Origin: Bacteroidales bacterium UBA6229
Lineage (GTDB): Bacteria; Bacteroidota; Bacteroidia; Bacteroidales; F082
Length of the DNA stretch: 8,471 nucleotides
Assembly (NCBI GenBank): GCA_002440975.1
Contig: DJWN01000018.1
Coordinates: forward strand, 1 to 8,471
Direction of reading: 5' to 3'
Part shown: positions 1-5,655 of the stretch, in pieces
Layout: the number at the start of each line of letters is the position of its first letter
Numbering within the stretch: position 1 is the stretch's first letter
The notes under the pieces: model-generated
Told to the model about the DNA's origin: nothing
Database searches by the model: none
What the model saw: only the letters and a program-made list of their open reading frames with translations
Made by a program: the position numbers and the translations under genes

Positions 1-135
1 GGTCGTCTGCTGCTTGAGCAAAAGCTTAACGGAACCGGCCTGCAAAGCCTGCCACTCGATTTCCCGGCCGGGGTGTATATGGTGCAGCTGCTGAACAGCA
101 AGGAACAAAAGAGCGTAAAAGTAATCGTTGAATAA
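1..135 (+). CDS. 3' end of a secreted protein with a T9SS C-terminal sorting domain (partial)
   Basis: Frame 1 is open from the window edge to a TAA at 133-135 and gives 44 residues. They read as the last strands of a type IX secretion (Por/SprA) type A sorting domain: a short strand, then FPAGVYMVQL, a polar turn and a final VKVIVE strand. The pattern 'aGvYmvql ... K.vkvive' is characteristic of the tail that takes Bacteroidota cargo across the outer membrane. The functional part of the protein lies outside the window, so its activity cannot be told. A 78-residue small-protein gene starts 17 bases downstream on the same strand and may share its transcript. The identity of the tail is fairly sure; everything else about the protein is unknown. 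Confidence 0.8.
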   Translation, partial: GRLLLEQKLNGTGLQSLPLDFPAGVYMVQLLNSKEQKSVKVIVE

Positions 136-152
136 GAAAAATATTTATTGAC

Positions 153-389
153 ATGAAAAAGTTAATCGTACAAGTCGTTTTAGTGATCGGTTTTAGTTTA
201 AGCAGTATGGCCTTGCTGGCTCAGGGCGCACCTCCGCCACCACCCGAAGGGCATGGGGGAAGCACCAATCAGCCCGCCGGAAATACAGCTCCCATTGGCG
301 GTGGATTAGGCATTTTATTAGCCCTGGGTGCTGCCTATGGCGGACGCAAAATCTACAAAGCCTGGCAGCAAAACAAACTGGAAGAGTAG
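153..389 (+). CDS. Small secreted/membrane-anchored protein with PID-CTERM-like tail
   Basis: This 78-residue protein has three visible parts. Residues 1-25 are a signal peptide (KK, a long hydrophobic core, then LLAQG). Residues 26-45 are a Pro/Gly/Asn-rich linker that starts with five prolines. Residues 46-67 form a tail, APIGGGLGILLALGAAYG followed by the basic GRK. The tail resembles the Bacteroidota PID-CTERM protein-sorting signal (motif P-I-D then Gly-Gly, a hydrophobic helix, a basic cluster), except that Gly replaces the Asp. Such proteins are short, abundant in Bacteroidota and of unknown function; membrane processing by a dedicated enzyme is proposed from sequence analogy with other CTERM signals. 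It lies 17 bases after a T9SS cargo gene and before a strong terminator, so it is probably the last gene of that transcript. The existence of the gene is likely; the sorting assignment is from memory of the motif. Confidence 0.75.
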   Translation: MKKLIVQVVLVIGFSLSSMALLAQGAPPPPPEGHGGSTNQPAGNTAPIGGGLGILLALGAAYGGRKIYKAWQQNKLEE

Positions 390-414
390 TTACTGCTTGG
401 CAGTGAAACAATTA

Positions 415-450
415 AAAAACTCCCGTAAGCTTGTGCTTACGGGAGTTTTT
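415..450. terminator. Strong intrinsic terminator, probably bidirectional
   Basis: A perfect inverted repeat of 16 base pairs (415-430 with 435-450) closes on the four-base loop TTGT. The core CTCCCGTAAGC pairs with GCTTACGGGAG and is flanked by A5 on the left and T5 on the right, so each strand shows a GC-containing stem followed by a U tract. It lies 26 bases after the small-protein stop on the plus strand and about 105 bases past the stop of the convergent outer-membrane protein gene, so it can end transcription from both sides. Confidence 0.9.
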
Positions 451-555
451 AGGTTACTTATTAGAAGTCAGGATCAGGATTGAGGATTGTTTTTTTTGTC
501 TCCTAAAATTCACGGAAAACGATTCAATAGCAGCACAATTTTTCGGGTTCGCCTT

Positions 556-1122
556 TCAAAGGCCAAAGCCAAAGCCAATCCGAAACATTGGATTGTTATA
601 AGGTGTATTTGGTGTTTCGTTGAGGTTGTAAAGGATTGTTAAAGTGACAAAAGCACGACCTGAAAAATATTGCCTGATCCCACCACCAACAAACACACTG
701 TGAATTGTCAGGCGTTCTCTGTTGGTTATATCGAAGGAAATAGGATCGTAATATACCCTTTCGTAGCTGAGTAATTCATTTTCCAAATGAGCAAAAATTC
801 CTCTGTAAATTTCGTATGTGGTGTAAAAGCCACCGCCGTAATTATTTGTTGAGAATTTCAATCTGTTTTGGTTGTAGCTGTAATAGTTATAGGTGAGTCG
901 GGTGCCAAATTCCCAGGCGGGAGTTATTCGGTAACCCACTTGTGGCGATACCATGATATTTGTGCCATAATTCGAAAATCCCAGACCGAAATCGCCGCCA
1001 AATACCCATTTTTTTTCAAATTCGGGTTGTTCATTTAAAAACTGGGCATTGAGCAAAAAGGATTGCAGAATCAGAAGAATCAACAAAAAGTTTTTAGTAG
1101 GATTGAAATATTTCATAGTCAT
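556..1122 (-). CDS. Outer-membrane beta-barrel protein of unknown function
   Basis: The 188-residue product has a signal peptide (residues 1-26, hydrophobic core LLILLILQSFLL ending NAQ). After it come alternating, aromatic-rich strands typical of a small outer-membrane barrel: WVFGGDFGLGFS (39-50), MVSPQVGYRI (57-66), AWEFGTRLTYNYYSY (69-83), GGGFYTTYEI (96-105), FAHLENELLSYE (110-121), IHSVFVGGGIRQYF (140-153), AFVTLTILYNL (157-167) and the closing FRIGFGFGL (180-188). About eight strands fit, with Gly/Tyr/Asn-rich turns. No enzymatic motif is visible. It starts 21 bases after the transporter gene on the same strand, so the two are probably co-transcribed. A second ATG six bases downstream (giving MKYFNP) is an alternative start. 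The barrel fold is a confident inference; the cargo or function is unknown. Confidence 0.8.
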   Translation of the reverse strand: MTMKYFNPTKNFLLILLILQSFLLNAQFLNEQPEFEKKWVFGGDFGLGFSNYGTNIMVSPQVGYRITPAWEFGTRLTYNYYSYNQNRLKFSTNNYGGGFYTTYEIYRGIFAHLENELLSYERVYYDPISFDITNRERLTIHSVFVGGGIRQYFSGRAFVTLTILYNLNETPNTPYNNPMFRIGFGFGL

Positions 1123-1143
1123 TAAAATTAATTTATGTTCCTA

Positions 1144-2421
1144 TCACCCTTCCCACAGCATCCCGAATAGCACCCATGCAACAATCAAAGTTACAATAAT
1201 ATTAAAGAGTTGCGCAATCAGAAATGCATAAAGAGGTTTGCCTTTTCCCATTTTGATGAGATCCGTAAATCTTGTTTCTAATCCGATACTTACAAATGCC
1301 AGGTTGAACCAGAGCGAACGATAGCTCTTGATCGTTTTGCCGGCCTCCACCGCTGTTTGGTTATCGATAAGGAATGAAAAAATCAGAGAGACCAGTATAA
1401 AGCCCAATACAAATTTTGGGAAACGTTCCCATATCACACCTAAACCAACTTTTTCGGCAGCTGAATTTGCTTTCGATCCTTTTACAGTCCAAAAGATGGA
1501 AATCAAAAAGGCCGCAATTCCCAGCAAAACATTTTGCGAAAACTTGATTATCGTACTGAACTTAAGCGCAATATCTCCTGCAATGGTGCCGCCGGCTACC
1601 ACAGCACCGGTGGTGTCGATCGAACCTCCAAGCCAGGCACCGGTCACTTCATCCGGAAGCTGCATCCATTGGGCCAACAGCGGCATAAAAATCATCATCG
1701 GGATGGCCACAACCAAAACCAGCGAGATCACATAACTCAGCTTTTTGCTGTTGCCTTTGATAGCACCAGCTGTGGCAATGGCAGCCGAAACGCCGCAGAT
1801 GCTCACGGCACTGGCCAGCATCACACTAAGCTCGTCGTCCACTTTCAGCTTGCGGGCAATCCAATAGGCAAAATACCAAACCGAAATCACCACAATCACA
1901 GCCTGTGCTACGCCATACAAACCGGCTTTCATAATTTCGGTAAAGAGGATGCTTGCCCCCAGCAATACTAGCCCTATTTTAATATAAAACTCACTCTGAA
2001 TACCGTCTTTTAGCCATTCGGGTGTTCTTAGCACATTGCTTATGAATAAGCCAAGAAGCAACGAAAACAATACGGTTTCCAGCCCGAGGTTTTTCATCGA
2101 TCCACTGCTGGCAACAAACTGCGCCACCATCGACAGCACAAAGATCACCGGAAAAGCTTTGAACAACGCCTCTCCGCTATTTCCCATTAACCAGGTGCCT
2201 GCCAAAGCAAAAAAGAAGAAATACAAAAAAGTCATCAGCAACCGCAAGGTATTTCCCGATGTAAACACTTCGGTACTTAAAACTGTCCAGTCGTTCCATC
2301 CCGTTTTTGGGCCAAATTGTGGCAGGGCAGGGATAAAAGATGTGGCCAGCACAGCAAGTATCATAAAACCGCCGATGACAACGGACGCCCAATCTTCGTT
2401 GAACCTGAGTTGTCTGGTCAT
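1144..2421 (-). CDS. YeiH/UPF0324-family putative sulfate (anion) exporter, long Bacteroidota form
   Basis: The 425-residue polytopic inner-membrane protein contains the marks of the YeiH/UPF0324 family (Pfam PF03601): SICGVSAAIATA (207-218), equivalent to the SICGAAAVLAT of E. coli YeiH; a GAWLGGSIDTTGAVVAGG loop (261-278); KFSQNVLLG (293-301); and SIGLETRF (378-385) before the last helix. Family members are annotated as putative sulfate exporters, but transport has hardly been tested. Compared with the roughly 350 residues of YeiH, it has about 75 extra N-terminal residues with additional hydrophobic segments (about 12-32, 58-78, 88-104). In the central loop the His of the E. coli protein (GSTVHEVAQVV) is replaced by Asp-Thr-Thr, so the substrate may differ. 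The start is supported by a TATATTTG promoter box 23 bases upstream. An outer-membrane barrel gene follows after 21 bases. Confidence 0.85.
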   Translation of the reverse strand: MTRQLRFNEDWASVVIGGFMILAVLATSFIPALPQFGPKTGWNDWTVLSTEVFTSGNTLRLLMTFLYFFFFALAGTWLMGNSGEALFKAFPVIFVLSMVAQFVASSGSMKNLGLETVLFSLLLGLFISNVLRTPEWLKDGIQSEFYIKIGLVLLGASILFTEIMKAGLYGVAQAVIVVISVWYFAYWIARKLKVDDELSVMLASAVSICGVSAAIATAGAIKGNSKKLSYVISLVLVVAIPMMIFMPLLAQWMQLPDEVTGAWLGGSIDTTGAVVAGGTIAGDIALKFSTIIKFSQNVLLGIAAFLISIFWTVKGSKANSAAEKVGLGVIWERFPKFVLGFILVSLIFSFLIDNQTAVEAGKTIKSYRSLWFNLAFVSIGLETRFTDLIKMGKGKPLYAFLIAQLFNIIVTLIVAWVLFGMLWEG

Positions 2422-2444
2422 AGGGAGTCTTATTATGTGAGAGG

Positions 2445-2452
2445 CAAATATA
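2445..2452 (-). promoter_or_regulatory. Bacteroidota -7 box for the transporter/barrel pair
   Basis: Read on the minus strand this is TATATTTG, a full match to the TAnnTTTG consensus of the Bacteroidota housekeeping sigma factor. It ends 23 bases before the transporter ATG, giving a short leader of roughly 15-18 nucleotides. No good TTTG -33 element is seen at the usual distance; the closest TTTG is 33 bases upstream, which is too far. Confidence 0.5.
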
Positions 2453-2501
2453 GAAAATGTAGTTTTACGTTTATCAGATAGGATTCAAATTATGATAAAA
2501 C

Positions 2502-2530
2502 TATTTTTGTGGTTTTTTCCTGTAATTTTG
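2502..2530 (+). promoter_or_regulatory. Two candidate -7 boxes for the glycosyltransferase gene
   Basis: TATTTTTG (2502-2509) and TAATTTTG (2523-2530) both match TAnnTTTG. The region is the spacer between two divergent genes. Either box would start a transcript 5' of the ATG at 2554. An in-frame GTG at 2509 overlaps the first box, which argues that the true start is the later ATG and not the GTG. No convincing -33 TTTG is present for either box. Confidence 0.4.
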
Positions 2531-2553
2531 AGGTCTCAAAAAGATGCTCCCTG

Positions 2554-4515
2554 ATGAAGTTGTCAATCGTTATTGTAAACTACAACGTAGAACATTTTCT
2601 GGAACAATGCCTTTTTTCGGTGCGAAAAGCAATTCAAAGAATTGAAGCTGAGGTTTTTGTGGTTGATAATAATTCGGTTGATGGTTCCCTGCGGATGTTG
2701 GAAATGAAATTCCCGGAGGTAAAAGTTATCGCCAACAAAGACAATGTGGGTTTCAGCAAGGCCAATAACCAGGCCATCAGGCAGGCGAAAGGGGACTATG
2801 TTTTGCTGCTGAATCCGGATACAGTTGTGGAGGATGATACCTTTGATAAGGTAGTGGCCTTTATGGATGCGCATCCGGATGCTGGCGGGCTGGGCGTGAA
2901 AATGGTGGACGGAACGGGTAAGTTTTTGCCGGAATCCAAAAGAGGACTGCCTACACCGCTCACTGCTTTTTACAAGATTTTTGGTTTAGCAACGCTGTTT
3001 CCAAGATCCAAACGTTTTTCGCGCTATCACCTTGGCTTTTTGGATAAAGATGAGATTCACGAAGTGGATGTGTTGGCCGGTGCCTTTATGCTGATGCGCA
3101 AGTCGGTGCTCGATCAGGTTGGTCTGCTCGATGAGGCCTTTTTTATGTATGGCGAAGACATTGATCTTTCCTATCGGATCACGCAAGGCGGATATAAAAA
3201 CTATTATTTCCCCGAAACACGCATCATACATTACAAAGGCGAGAGCACAAAAAAAAGCAGTGTGAATTATGTTTTTGTGTTTTACAATGCCATGATCATT
3301 TTTGCACAAAAACATTTCAGCCAGAAAAGTGCTTCCACATTTACCTTTTTGATCAACATCGCCATTTATTTCAGGGCTTTTTTGGCATTGATGGCTCGTT
3401 TTATCAAGCGTTCCTTTTTACCGTTGACGGATGTGTTGCTGGGGTTTGCCGGTTTGCTGCTGATCAAACAGTTTTGGGGCAATATCACCATTTATCGCGA
3501 AGGCGGGGATTATCCGTTGGTGTTGGTCACATTTATCCTGCCAGCTTATTTGTTGATTTGGGTTGTTTCGGTTTATTTTAGTGGTGGTTACGACAAGCCT
3601 TACCGCATCCCCAGAGCCCTTCAGGGTATCGGAATTGGTAGTTTGCTGATCTTGGTTTTTTATGCCCTGCTTCCCGAAAATCTCAGGTTTTCGCGTGCTT
3701 TGATTTTGTTGGGCTCCCTTTGGCTTGCACTGGCAACCACTTGTGTCCGGTTTGTGGCGCATCTGCTTAAGATTGATGGGTATGTGCTGGGAAGCGAAGC
3801 TAAGAAACGCTTTCTGGTTATCGGACATGGAAAGGAAGCCCTGCGTGTGGCAGACTTGCTCCGATCGACTGCCATAAAACATGAGTTTGTTGGCCTGGTC
3901 GAAACTGATTCGGACCAAAAACTGCCTGCCAGCTTCATTGGGCATATCCATCAGGTTCCTGAAATGATAGCAATTTACCATATCAATGAGGTGATATTCT
4001 GTTCGAAAGACCTTCCACATCAAACTATCATTGATAAAATGGTGGCCTGGCACACTGCGGGGGTGGATTATAAAATTGCGCCCGAAGACAGCCTTTCTAT
4101 CATCGGAAGCAACTCAATCAACACCCGCGGCGACCTTTATACCATTGGCATTAATGCCATCGACTCCAGGTCGAATCGCCGCAGCAAACGCTTTTTTGAT
4201 CTGGTGGCAGCAATGGCAGGGTTGGTCTTATGGCCGCTCTTGCTGTGGTTTGTTAAGAAACCTTTTAATTTTTTAAAAAATATTTTCCTTGTATTTATTG
4301 GTCGAAAAACATGGGTGGGCTATTGCCAGGCTGCCATTCAGGGCCAAAAACTGCCTGCTATTCGCAAAGGAGTGCTCTGTCCGGCTTCCGTTTTTAAACG
4401 CGTGGTTTCGGACGATCAAATGATCAATCAGCTCAATTTGCTTTACGCCAGAGATTACAACGTTTGGAAGGATGTGTCAATTTTTTTTAAGGCATTTAAA
4501 TGGCTCGGAAATTAG
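2554..4515 (+). CDS. GT2 glycosyltransferase fused to a PGT-like membrane/Rossmann module lacking the catalytic core
   Basis: The 653-residue protein has an N-terminal GT-A glycosyltransferase of the GT2 rhamnosyltransferase-like type (residues 1-250): LSIVIVNYN (3-11), FVVDNNSVDGS (35-45), NVGFSKANN (64-72), LLLNPDT (84-90, metal/nucleotide site), YGEDIDLSYR (199-208, catalytic region) and IIHYKGES (224-231). Five hydrophobic segments follow (about 262-281, 287-305, 320-342, 358-373, 381-402). They are succeeded by a Rossmann-like domain (about 418-525, KRFLVIGHGKEA), the same order as in WbaP/WcaJ-type polyprenyl glycosylphosphotransferases. The SKRFFDLVAAMAGL entry of the sugar-transferase domain (544-557) is present, but it runs almost directly into FIGRKTWVGY (581-590). 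The KFRSM and Asp-Glu catalytic stretch is missing. The likely role is cell-surface glycan synthesis at the inner membrane. The ATG at 2554 was chosen because GT2 proteins begin MxLSIVIVNYN; an upstream GTG (2509) adds 15 unlikely residues. Confidence 0.85.
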   Translation: MKLSIVIVNYNVEHFLEQCLFSVRKAIQRIEAEVFVVDNNSVDGSLRMLEMKFPEVKVIANKDNVGFSKANNQAIRQAKGDYVLLLNPDTVVEDDTFDKVVAFMDAHPDAGGLGVKMVDGTGKFLPESKRGLPTPLTAFYKIFGLATLFPRSKRFSRYHLGFLDKDEIHEVDVLAGAFMLMRKSVLDQVGLLDEAFFMYGEDIDLSYRITQGGYKNYYFPETRIIHYKGESTKKSSVNYVFVFYNAMIIFAQKHFSQKSASTFTFLINIAIYFRAFLALMARFIKRSFLPLTDVLLGFAGLLLIKQFWGNITIYREGGDYPLVLVTFILPAYLLIWVVSVYFSGGYDKPYRIPRALQGIGIGSLLILVFYALLPENLRFSRALILLGSLWLALATTCVRFVAHLLKIDGYVLGSEAKKRFLVIGHGKEALRVADLLRSTAIKHEFVGLVETDSDQKLPASFIGHIHQVPEMIAIYHINEVIFCSKDLPHQTIIDKMVAWHTAGVDYKIAPEDSLSIIGSNSINTRGDLYTIGINAIDSRSNRRSKRFFDLVAAMAGLVLWPLLLWFVKKPFNFLKNIFLVFIGRKTWVGYCQAAIQGQKLPAIRKGVLCPASVFKRVVSDDQMINQLNLLYARDYNVWKDVSIFFKAFKWLGN

Positions 4516-4525
4516 TTTCCGTTTT
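4506..4525 (+). terminator. Short terminator-like hairpin spanning the glycosyltransferase stop codon
   Basis: CGGAAA (4506-4511) pairs with TTTCCG (4516-4521) around the loop TTAG, which contains the TAG stop (4513-4515), and TTTT follows at once (4522-4525). The stem is only six base pairs and the U tract is short, so termination would be weak. It lies between the glycosyltransferase and the promoter box of nusB. Confidence 0.4.
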
Positions 4526-4552
4526 GGATATTTATTCTGGATTTGTTTTTTG

Positions 4553-4560
4553 TACCTTTG
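4553..4560 (+). promoter_or_regulatory. Bacteroidota -7 box for nusB
   Basis: TACCTTTG matches TAnnTTTG exactly and lies 38 bases before the nusB ATG. TTTG at 4523-4526 could be the -33 element, but the 26-base spacing is longer than usual. Confidence 0.5.
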
Positions 4561-4598
4561 CCACCTTAAATCAGTAGAAATTATTTCCACACCAAATC

Positions 4599-5561
4599 AT
4601 GCTCAGCAGAAGGCATCTCAGAGTTAAAGTTCTTCAATCGGTTTATGCGTATTATCAGGCTGGTAATAGCGATTTGCATCAGGGAGAAAAGCAGTTGTTA
4701 TTGAGTATAAACAAGCTTTTTGAATTGTTTATCTGGCAGTGTTCGTTTTTGATCGAGGCAACGCGTTTTGCCGAAAACAGGATCGAAGACAACAAAAAGA
4801 AACATTTTCCCACCGAAGATGATCTGAATCCCAATCTGCGATTTGTGAAGCACGGGATTTTAAACACACTTTCGGATAATATTCAGTTTCGTAAGTTTGA
4901 GAACCTGTATAAAGTCAACTGGGGCGAAGAACAGGAGATTGTACGAAGGTTTTTTCAGTTTTTGCGCGAAACACCTGAATATGAGCGATTCATGACGGAA
5001 GAAGATCATGGATTCGACAATGAAAAACGTTTCCTGATTCAAATCGTCGAAAAATATTTCTCCCAGCTGGATTTGCTGCAATCCTTTTACGAAGAAAAGA
5101 GTATCTATTTTGTGGACGACTATCACCTGGTGTCTTATCTGCTGATCAAGTTTTTTAAATCGCTAGAACCTGATTTTAACACACTTACGCCCTTGCCAAC
5201 AATCTTAAAAACGGCCAACGAGGACGATAATGAAGACTTGAATTTTGTGAAGCAACTTTTTCGTAAAACTATTTTGAATAGTGATGAATACGGAAGTATG
5301 ATTGCTGGCACTACTGCCAATTGGGAGCAGGACCGTATTGCTGTGATGGATATGCTGATACTGAAAATGGCTCTGGCTGAATTGTTTACCTTTAAATCAA
5401 TCCCTATAAAGGTAACGCTGAACGAATACATCGACATTTCGAAATATTTCAGTACGCCAAAAAGCAAAGTCTTCGTTAATGGAGTGCTGGATAAGCTGAT
5501 TCAACAATTGAAAGCAGAAGGCAAAATCATAAAATCCGGCCGCGGATTGCTGGAAAACTAA
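4599..5561 (+). CDS. nusB: Transcription antitermination factor NusB, long Bacteroidota form
   Basis: NusB forms, with NusE (ribosomal protein S10), the RNA-binding pair that loads on boxA of rRNA leaders and stops premature termination. The start MLSRRHLRVKVLQSVYAYYQ (1-20) is the conserved first helix, with the Arg-rich boxA-binding face. The C-terminal part is the classical NusB core: WEQDRIAVMDMLILKMALAE (242-261), IPIKVTLNEYIDISKYFS (268-285) and SKVFVNGVLDKL (289-300). At 320 residues it is more than twice the length of the E. coli protein (139). The extra part is a middle region (about 55-235) rich in charged and aromatic residues, which is usual for Bacteroidota NusB. It has its own promoter box and sits alone between an envelope glycosyltransferase and a secreted hydrolase, so its neighbours say nothing about its job. 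Confidence 0.95.
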   Translation: MLSRRHLRVKVLQSVYAYYQAGNSDLHQGEKQLLLSINKLFELFIWQCSFLIEATRFAENRIEDNKKKHFPTEDDLNPNLRFVKHGILNTLSDNIQFRKFENLYKVNWGEEQEIVRRFFQFLRETPEYERFMTEEDHGFDNEKRFLIQIVEKYFSQLDLLQSFYEEKSIYFVDDYHLVSYLLIKFFKSLEPDFNTLTPLPTILKTANEDDNEDLNFVKQLFRKTILNSDEYGSMIAGTTANWEQDRIAVMDMLILKMALAELFTFKSIPIKVTLNEYIDISKYFSTPKSKVFVNGVLDKLIQQLKAEGKIIKSGRGLLEN

Positions 5562-5586
5562 TCAGTTGATCAGTTTGTGTTTTTGT

Positions 5587-5612
5587 GTGGTTTGATAAGT
5601 TGAACCACTTAT
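5587..5612 (+). repeat. Two overlapping inverted repeats upstream of the secreted hydrolase gene
   Basis: GTGGTT (5587-5592) pairs with AACCAC (5603-5608), and ATAAGT (5595-5600) pairs with ACTTAT (5607-5612). The two six-base stems overlap and cannot form together. They lie 25-50 bases after the nusB stop and just upstream of a possible -7 box (5626-5633), so they could be an operator, a weak nusB terminator or chance. No solid U tract follows immediately. Confidence 0.25.
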
Positions 5613-5625
5613 TCGGATTTTATCT

Positions 5626-5633
5626 TATTTTTA
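5626..5633 (+). promoter_or_regulatory. Possible -7 box for the secreted hydrolase gene
   Basis: TATTTTTA differs from TAnnTTTG only at the last base and lies 22 bases before the ATG at 5656. GTTG at 5599-5602 is a poor candidate for the -33 element, with a 23-base spacer. Confidence 0.35.
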
Positions 5634-5655
5634 CGAAAGATTACACACCCTGCCA

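Noticed and set aside
27..31. Runs of prolines and glycines in the 78-residue protein as a possible repeat element in the DNA
   Set aside because: The positions given are residues of the protein encoded at 153-389. The DNA shows no tandem repeat there; the composition is that of a flexible linker.
465..497. GGAT repeats followed by eight T residues, considered as a second terminator
   Set aside because: The repeats (CAGGATCAGGATTGAGGATTG) are direct and imperfect and form no stem before the T run, so no intrinsic terminator can be supported.
1328..1971. Overlapping plus-strand open frames opposite the transporter gene
   Set aside because: They are antisense to conserved YeiH-family sequence and give low-complexity His/Asn/Ser-rich translations without recognisable motifs.
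2509..2553. GTG start extending the glycosyltransferase by 15 residues
   Set aside because: The added residues (VVFSCNFEVSKRCSL) are not typical of GT2 N-termini, and the GTG and following bases coincide with the -7 promoter-like boxes. The ATG at 2554 gives the usual MKLSIVIVNYN start.
3418..4053. Long open frame (211 codons) on the minus strand inside the glycosyltransferase gene
   Set aside because: It lies fully antisense to a well-recognised gene. Its translation is rich in His, Gln and Lys with no domain, signal peptide or membrane logic. It is a shadow frame.
5533..5548. AATCCG/CGGATT hairpin with GCCG loop near the end of nusB
   Set aside because: It lies inside the coding sequence, has no U tract and is explained by codons for Ser-Gly-Arg-Gly.
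5562..5586. Partial symmetry AGTTGATCAGTTT with a T/G-rich run after the nusB stop, considered as a terminator
   Set aside because: The symmetry is broken by mismatches and would leave a two-base loop, and the following TTTGTGTTTTTGTG is not a clean U tract.
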